A DNA stretch of 64,000 nt from Candidatus Gastranaerophilales bacterium (GTDB lineage Bacteria > Cyanobacteriota > Vampirovibrionia > Gastranaerophilales > Gastranaerophilaceae). Each line of letters opens with the position of its first letter. The stretch's first letter is position 1. The notes beneath the pieces are model-generated. The model ran no database searches and was not told the DNA's origin. It was given only the letters and a program-made list of their open reading frames with translations. The translations under genes and the position numbers were made by a program. Of the stretch, positions 62,252-64,000 are shown piece after piece. The DNA is taken from NCBI GenBank assembly GCA_944325525.1, contig CALVAK010000006.1, positions 1-64,000 of the forward strand, read 5' to 3'.

Positions 62252-62997
62252 TAATTTTTATTCGCTTTAATTGCATTAAAAATAACATCTCTTGCTTTTA
62301 ACGCCTCTTCTTTTGAAGCTGCCGGAATGTATTTAAGCGGATATTCAATATTAAGATTTTTATATTTATAAATTGCCATATTATGATAAGGAAGTACATC
62401 TAGAGCTTTAATATTTTTTAATGAAGCAAGAAAGTTACCTAATGCTTCAAGATACTCTTCATTATCCGTAATTGAAGGGATAACAACATGTCTTAACCAG
62501 ACAGGAATATTTTTATCTGAAAGATACTGTGCAAAATCAAGAACCGGTTTATTTGATTTACCCGTAAGTTTCTTATGCTCAGTGTCATCAATATGTTTTA
62601 TATCAAGAAGCATTAAATCTGTATATTTTAATAATTCATCAAATTTATCCGTTTTTTCTTTATTAAATAAAATACCCGAAGTATCAAGAGCAGTATGTAT
62701 TTCTCTTTTTTTCGCATTTTTAAATAAATCGGTAACAAAATCAATTTGTAATAGAGGTTCACCCCCTGTAAGCGTAATTCCTCCATTTTTTAAAAATTCC
62801 TTTACGCCGTCATATTTCGTTAAGATATCTTGAGCTGACATTTGCTTATTAATATCACAACTCCATGTATCAGGATTATGGCAGTACAAGCACCTCATAG
62901 GGCAGCCCTGCATAAAAACAACAAATCTTATTCCAGGCCCGTCAACAGTTCCGAAAGATTCAATTGAATGTATATTTCCATAAATAGTTTCTGACAT
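62248..62997 (-). CDS. pflA: Pyruvate formate-lyase-activating enzyme
   Basis: PflA is the radical SAM enzyme that installs the glycyl radical on pyruvate formate-lyase. The 249-residue protein has SIESFGTVDGPGIRFVVFMQ just before the cluster cysteines C32, C36 and C39 (CPMRCLYC), the GGEPLLQ motif and LMLLDIKH. It lies downstream of the two pyruvate formate-lyase genes on the same strand, the expected arrangement. Confidence 0.95.
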   Translation of the reverse strand: MSETIYGNIHSIESFGTVDGPGIRFVVFMQGCPMRCLYCHNPDTWSCDINKQMSAQDILTKYDGVKEFLKNGGITLTGGEPLLQIDFVTDLFKNAKKREIHTALDTSGILFNKEKTDKFDELLKYTDLMLLDIKHIDDTEHKKLTGKSNKPVLDFAQYLSDKNIPVWLRHVVIPSITDNEEYLEALGNFLASLKNIKALDVLPYHNMAIYKYKNLNIEYPLKYIPAASKEEALKARDVIFNAIKANKNY

Positions 62998-63101
62998 ATC
63001 AAAGATTATAGTACAAATTATTAAGAAAATAACATAACAAGATATCAGTTTAAATCAAATTAAACTTAAGTATACAGCTTCAATTTTACCGGCACTATAA
63101 A

Positions 63102-63341
63102 CTACCCGAGTTTTGAATGGAATGTTCTTGAGATAACATCATCCTGCTGTTCCTTAGTTAACTTAATAAAATTAACAGCATAACCTGATACTCTGACAGT
63201 CAATTGGGGATATCTTTCAGGATGTTTCTGGGCATCTAATAAGGTTTCACGATTAAACACATTAACATTAAGGTGATGGCCGCCTTTTTCAACATATCCG
63301 TCTAAAAGATTTATTAAATTTTCTTCCTGCATTGTTGCCAT
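63102..63341 (-). CDS. Glycyl-radical segment of pyruvate formate-lyase as a separate 79-residue protein
   Basis: The protein contains [15 protein letters not shown] (20-34) and the glycyl-radical motif RVSGYAVNF with the radical glycine G53, and ends as full-length pyruvate formate-lyases do ([14 protein letters not shown]). It starts at an ATG with AAAGGG six bases upstream. The preceding gene encodes the rest of the enzyme and stops just before. It therefore looks like the C-terminal part of PflB encoded as its own subunit, similar in size and content to GrcA (YfiD) proteins. A repair-type GrcA acting beside an intact enzyme is excluded unless another pflB exists. Confidence 0.88.
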   Translation of the reverse strand: MATMQEENLINLLDGYVEKGGHHLNVNVFNRETLLDAQKHPERYPQLTVRVSGYAVNFIKLTKEQQDDVISRTFHSKLG

Positions 63342-63354
63342 AAAAAACCCTTTC

Positions 63355-64000
63355 TTAGTTTAAATTGTCTTGAGTACAGCCGCAATCAAAGCTTATAGCC
63401 AGATCTCCCATAAACACTTCGTCTTTTCCGAGTGCATTAGGAATAATAGAGAAAGTATTAGAAATTCCATCCTGAGCATCATCAAAAGGGAGTTTCGCAA
63501 CGGAGGCAAGAGAAGCTACAGCCCCGTTTGTATCTCTTCCATGCATAGGATTTGCTCCAGGAGCAAGCGGTATTCCTGTTTTTCTTCCGTCGGGAGTATT
63601 TCCAGTTTTCTTCCCGTATACAACATTAGATGTTATTGTCAGAATTGACATCGTCGGTACTGAATTTCTGTAAGTATAATGTTTCCTTATTTTTGACATA
63701 AAGGTTCTAACCAGATTAACAGCTATTTCATCAACTCTGTCATCATTATTTCCGTATTTAGGGAAATCACCTTCAATCTCATAATCAACTACAATACCAT
63801 TTTCATCCCTTATTGTTCTAACTTTTGCATATTTTATAGCAGATAAAGAATCAGCTACAACAGACAATCCGGCAATACCGGTAGCAAAGTATCTTTTAAC
63901 ATCTCTATCATGTAAAGCCATTTGTGCTTTTTCATAGCAATATTTATCATGCATATAATGGATTACATTCAAAGTGTTAACATAAAGACCTGCAAGCCAT
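63355..64000 (-). CDS. pflB: Pyruvate formate-lyase, C-terminal part of the large chain (5' end outside the window), lacking the glycyl-radical segment
   Basis: The visible 215 residues match Pfl[54 protein letters not shown] and [18 protein letters not shown]. The frame is open to the window edge, so the catalytic cysteine pair lies outside. After PNALGKDE, where normal enzymes continue to the glycyl-radical loop, the chain ends with about 20 unrelated residues including FDCGCTQDN and a stop. The missing part is in the next gene, 13 bases on. Pyruvate formate-lyase converts pyruvate and CoA to acetyl-CoA and formate in fermentation. Confidence 0.93.
   Translation of the reverse strand, partial: WLAGLYVNTLNVIHYMHDKYCYEKAQMALHDRDVKRYFATGIAGLSVVADSLSAIKYAKVRTIRDENGIVVDYEIEGDFPKYGNNDDRVDEIAVNLVRTFMSKIRKHYTYRNSVPTMSILTITSNVVYGKKTGNTPDGRKTGIPLAPGANPMHGRDTNGAVASLASVAKLPFDDAQDGISNTFSIIPNALGKDEVFMGDLAISFDCGCTQDNLN

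Noticed and set aside
1..64000. Prophage, insertion sequence or integrated element
   Set aside because: No transposase, integrase, phage structural gene, attachment-site duplication or tRNA was found; nearly all genes are housekeeping or lineage-typical.

Overview
The window is about one-third G+C and densely packed with genes. It looks like chromosomal DNA from an anaerobic, fermentative bacterium with a Gram-negative-type envelope: two OmpH/Skp-like proteins, a giant AsmA/TamB-like protein, type IV pilus PilM/N/O-like proteins, SecDF, and pyruvate formate-lyase with its activase. Several lineage-restricted proteins begin with a short M-(K/Q/E)-(V/I) segment followed by an S/F-F-K-G-like motif, a style I associate with gut Vampirovibrionia (Melainabacteria, Gastranaerophilales). 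That assignment is inference; no rRNA gene is present to confirm it. I found no tRNA, rRNA, CRISPR array, insertion sequence or prophage.

Layout. 1-480: tail of a possible gene, a terminator, and a G+C-rich island full of inverted repeats. 480-7190: an unusual radical SAM protein, fusA, a divergent GAPDH-like protein and asnS. 7.2-17.5 kb: ruvC, mtnA, two Skp-like chaperones around a DAHP synthase, pyrimidine-nucleoside phosphorylase, a phosphodiester glycosidase, a glycosyltransferase and gpmI. 17.5-31.8 kb: valS, a DHH phosphoesterase, recA, a protein with perfect 138-bp tandem repeats, secD-secF, pilus assembly genes, rlmB, a primary-type sigma factor and rsfS. 31.8-34.4 kb: a candidate envelope or metal stress module (Spy-like protein, secreted protein, zinc-type anti-sigma factor, ECF sigma factor, His/Cys-rich Spy-like protein). 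34.4-47 kb: the AsmA/TamB-like gene, the PgpH-type HD protein, ybeY, dgkA, two lineage-specific membrane proteins, a DPM1-like glycosyltransferase, a TPR-GAF-HD-GYP protein and a response regulator. 47-55.8 kb: two WYL regulators coupled to a DUF4127 gene, dCMP deaminase, a LOG-family protein, thiH-thiG behind a consensus promoter and a terminator-embedded leader element, and thrS. 55.8-64 kb: three lineage-specific proteins (SH3-like, phosphoribosyltransferase-like, kinase-like), a uridine-kinase-like protein, nadD, yqeK, a short TspO, pflA, and a pyruvate formate-lyase split into two genes at the window edge.

The most promising leads are: (1) the thiG leader, which has the architecture of the HMP-PP (thiS-motif) riboswitch class; (2) the split pyruvate formate-lyase, with the glycyl-radical segment encoded as its own 79-residue gene; (3) the ECF/anti-sigma/Spy-like module, which resembles CnrYXH-type metal sensing; (4) a shared N-terminal tag on unrelated proteins, including a kinase-fold and a phosphoribosyltransferase-fold protein; (5) a dispersed intergenic repeat placed between convergent genes; and (6) the perfect tandem repeats at 23.5-24.0 kb. 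Promoters with the -10 hexamer exactly six bases before the start codon suggest that some genes are translated from leaderless mRNAs.
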